In this document: positions 5,218 through 6,690 of the stretch, piece by piece
Position numbering within the stretch: position 1 is the stretch's first letter
Layout: each line of letters begins with the position of its first letter
From: an uncultured Eubacteriales bacterium
GTDB lineage: Bacteria; Bacillota; Clostridia; Oscillospirales; Oscillospiraceae
Direction: 5' to 3'
DNA: 6,690 nt
NCBI GenBank assembly: GCA_900553545.1
Contig: USDP01000086.1
Coordinates: forward strand, 1-6,690
The notes under the pieces: model-generated
Database searches by the model: none
What the model saw: only the letters and a program-made list of their open reading frames with translations
Told to the model about the DNA's origin: nothing
Translations under genes and position numbers: made by a program

Positions 5218-5265
5218 GCTATGCAAAAGCAAAACGGGAAATGTGCCTTCTCGCGATGCGCCTTG

Positions 5266-5293
5266 TAGGGGCCGATGAGGGCATCGACCCCTA
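5266..5293. repeat. Palindromic intergenic element, possibly a dispersed REP-like repeat
   Basis: TAGGGG (5266-5271) pairs with CCCCTA (5288-5293) and CGATG (5273-5277) with CATCG (5282-5286). The result is 11 paired positions with a single C-A mismatch and a four-base loop. It lies 19 bases past the tatD stop with no U-tract on either strand, so it is not a standard terminator. GTAGGGG-headed palindromes between genes are, from general familiarity, frequent in genomes of this group; copy number cannot be judged from one window. It could stabilise the 3' end of the mnmG-tatD message. Confidence 0.5.
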
Positions 5294-5312
5294 GTATCGA
5301 AACAGCGGACTG

Positions 5313-6071
5313 TTACAGGCAGAACAGCTTCCGTGCGTTATCCCATGTGGCCTGCGCCACGGTCGCTGCCGGGAGGCCGCGCAGTTCCGCGATCTTCTGC
5401 GCCACCAGCGGCACATAGCTCGGGTCGTTCCGCCGCCCTCGATACGGCTCCGGAGCCATATAGGGACAGTCTGTTTCAATCAGGATGCGGTTCAGCGGGA
5501 TGCTCTTCGCCGTCTCCACAGCCTTGCGCGCGTTTTTGAACGTGACCACGCCGGTGAAGCCGATATACCAGCCGCGGCGCACCAGTTCGTTCGCCAGCTC
5601 CGGCGAGCCGGAGAAGCAGTGGAACACGCCCTTCACCGACGGGTATTCGTCGATGATCGTCAGCGCATCGCCATGCGCCTCGCGCTCGTGGATGACGACC
5701 GGCAGCTCCAGCTCCTCCGCCAGCGCCATTTGCAGCCGAAAGGCGTGCTGCTGCACGTCGCGCGGGATGTCCTCATAATGGTAATCGAGTCCGATCTCGC
5801 CAATGGCCTTCACGCGCGGGTGCCGTGCGAGCTTCCGATACATCAAAATACGCGCCTCGTCCACCTGATCCGCGTCGTCCGGATGGCTGCCCACGGCGGC
5901 CCAGATCCAGTCGTACCGCTCCGCCAGCCGGATGGAACGTTCGCTCGACGGCAGGTCGCAGCCAATGTTCATCATGCCGCGCACCTGATTCTGCGCCATG
6001 CGGGCCAGAATCTCTTCAAAATCCTCTGCAAAGCACGCCTCGTCGAGGTGTGCGTGGGAATCAAAATACAT
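5313..6071 (-). CDS. tatD: TatD family metal-dependent hydrolase (DNase)
   Basis: This protein of 252 residues has the usual length of TatD/YcfH-type enzymes: cytoplasmic TIM-barrel phosphodiesterases using two divalent metal ions, reported as 3'-5' DNases. The metal ligands are in place: His6 and His8 in FDSHAHLD, His63 in VGSHPDD, Glu92 in AIGEIGLDYHY, His128 in VVIHER, His151 in FHCFSG and Asp201 in IETDCPYMAP. The C-terminal RKLF is also typical. ATG 6071 is chosen because the TatD motif begins three residues in and AGGAG lies 7 bases upstream on the minus strand. The reading frame continues open further upstream, but there it only overlaps mnmG. Only 13 bases separate it from the mnmG stop, so the two are surely cotranscribed. 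Substrate in vivo is not determined by sequence. Confidence 0.95.
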   Translation of the reverse strand: MYFDSHAHLDEACFAEDFEEILARMAQNQVRGMMNIGCDLPSSERSIRLAERYDWIWAAVGSHPDDADQVDEARILMYRKLARHPRVKAIGEIGLDYHYEDIPRDVQQHAFRLQMALAEELELPVVIHEREAHGDALTIIDEYPSVKGVFHCFSGSPELANELVRRGWYIGFTGVVTFKNARKAVETAKSIPLNRILIETDCPYMAPEPYRGRRNDPSYVPLVAQKIAELRGLPAATVAQATWDNARKLFCL

Positions 6072-6084
6072 GGGTCCTCTCCTA

Positions 6085-6690
6085 CTATTGTTCCTGTTGT
6101 CCGAGCCAGATGAGCAGCACCGCGATATCCGCCGGGGACACGCCGGAGATGCGGCTCGCCTGCCCGATGGAGAGCGGACGGATCTCCGCCAGCTTCTGCC
6201 GTGCCTCCACGCGCAGCCCGCCGATGGCGGCATAGTCCGCATCCGGCGGCAGGAGGCGGTTCTCTTCCCGCTGGAAGTCCTCCACCTGCTTCTGCTGCCG
6301 CGCGATGTAGCCGGCATACTTCATCTGAATTTCCACGGCCTCGCGCACCGCCTTCGGCAGCGCCGGGCGCTCCGGGTCAAACGGAGCCAGATCGTCATAC
6401 GCGATCTGCGGCCGCCGCACCAGGTCGGCCAGACGGGCCGAACCCTTCACCGCCGCCGTTCCCTTTTCCGTCAGCATCGCGTTCAGCGCCGCCGACTCCG
6501 GGATGCCGCTCGACTCGAGCCGGCGGATCTCCTGCGCCACGGCGCGGTATTTTTCCTGCACCGCCGCATACTGCGCATCGCTGACAAGGCCGATCCTGTG
6601 CCCGATGGCGGACAGGCGCTCATCGGCGTTGTCCTGCCGGTGCAGCAGGCGGTATTCCGAGCGGCTCGTCATGATGCGATACGGCTCGTT
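6085..6690 (-). CDS. mnmG: MnmG (GidA) tRNA uridine-5-carboxymethylaminomethyl modification enzyme, C-terminal part (runs off the right edge)
   Basis: The 201 residues visible are the C-terminal third of MnmG, the FAD-dependent partner of MnmE. The complex modifies the wobble uridine (position 34) of several tRNAs in the cytoplasm. The stretch NEPYRIMTSRSEYRLL followed by RQDNADERL is the family's conserved block; an ATG inside it is not the start, because the frame continues to the window edge. Near the C-terminus are YAGYIARQQKQVEDF and the helical block PLSIGQASRISGVSPADI, which in the family belongs to the C-terminal domain that contacts MnmE. The stop is TAG at 6087-6085. FAD and NADH sites, the true start and the promoter lie beyond the right edge. 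The gene commonly found after mnmG is rsmG (gidB); here it is tatD. Confidence 0.95.
   Translation of the reverse strand, partial: NEPYRIMTSRSEYRLLHRQDNADERLSAIGHRIGLVSDAQYAAVQEKYRAVAQEIRRLESSGIPESAALNAMLTEKGTAAVKGSARLADLVRRPQIAYDDLAPFDPERPALPKAVREAVEIQMKYAGYIARQQKQVEDFQREENRLLPPDADYAAIGGLRVEARQKLAEIRPLSIGQASRISGVSPADIAVLLIWLGQQEQ

Noticed and set aside
4106..5268. Long alternative frames over the kinase-like gene (319 codons minus, 361 codons plus)
   Set aside because: Both are products of high GC content. The 355-residue frame carries the N-box, G1 and G2 motifs and a good initiation site; the others are Arg/Ala/Pro-rich or shadow sequence.
1..6690. CRISPR array, tRNA or rRNA gene, insertion sequence, or phage genes
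   Set aside because: No regularly spaced repeats, no tRNA-like cloverleaf, no transposase or integrase motifs and no terminal inverted repeats were seen.

Overview
The window reads as chromosomal DNA of a GC-rich Gram-positive anaerobe, most likely a member of the Oscillospirales (Clostridia). The basis is a third-position-GC-biased gene set, strong AGGAGG-type ribosome binding sites, an SLH-domain surface protein, a zinc-type P-ATPase served by a free-standing HMA protein, and compact intrinsic terminators. The taxonomic call is inference; no marker gene is complete here.

Layout, left to right. (1) 1-602, minus: N-terminal part of a secreted S-layer-homology protein, with its own consensus-like promoter (630-658). 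(2) 691-722: strong hairpin terminator ending the metal operon. (3) 733-3043, minus: the metal operon, a 72-residue HMA protein (2825-3043) followed after a 211-base gap by a 626-residue P1B-2 ATPase (733-2613). The gap is not empty: it holds a perfect 8-bp hairpin, an unbroken 72-codon frame that overlaps the HMA stop (GTGA) and the ATPase start (ATGA), and a small hairpin enclosing the ATPase ribosome binding site. (4) 3044-3196: divergent control region with overlapping promoters built on one palindromic -10 box and an inverted repeat that could be the operator. (5) 3197-3904, plus: a regulator fusing an ArsR/SmtB winged helix to an AraC-type double helix-turn-helix. (6) 4097-5164, plus: a membrane-free histidine kinase-like protein starting at TTG, with no response regulator in view, followed by a strong terminator (5186-5217). 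(7) 5266-5293: a free palindrome. (8) 5313-6690, minus: tatD and the C-terminal part of mnmG, 13 bases apart, evidently one transcript.

How the parts fit. The fusion regulator probably controls the divergent HMA-ATPase pair in response to Zn/Cd/Pb-type metal ions; the HMA protein would hold or deliver the ion and the ATPase would export it. The kinase lies downstream of the regulator but has its own promoter, so a functional link is unproven. mnmG-tatD is housekeeping (tRNA wobble-uridine modification and a TatD metal-dependent hydrolase). The least ordinary items are the ArsR-AraC fusion, the translationally suggestive HMA-ATPase gap, and the kinase with an altered H-box.
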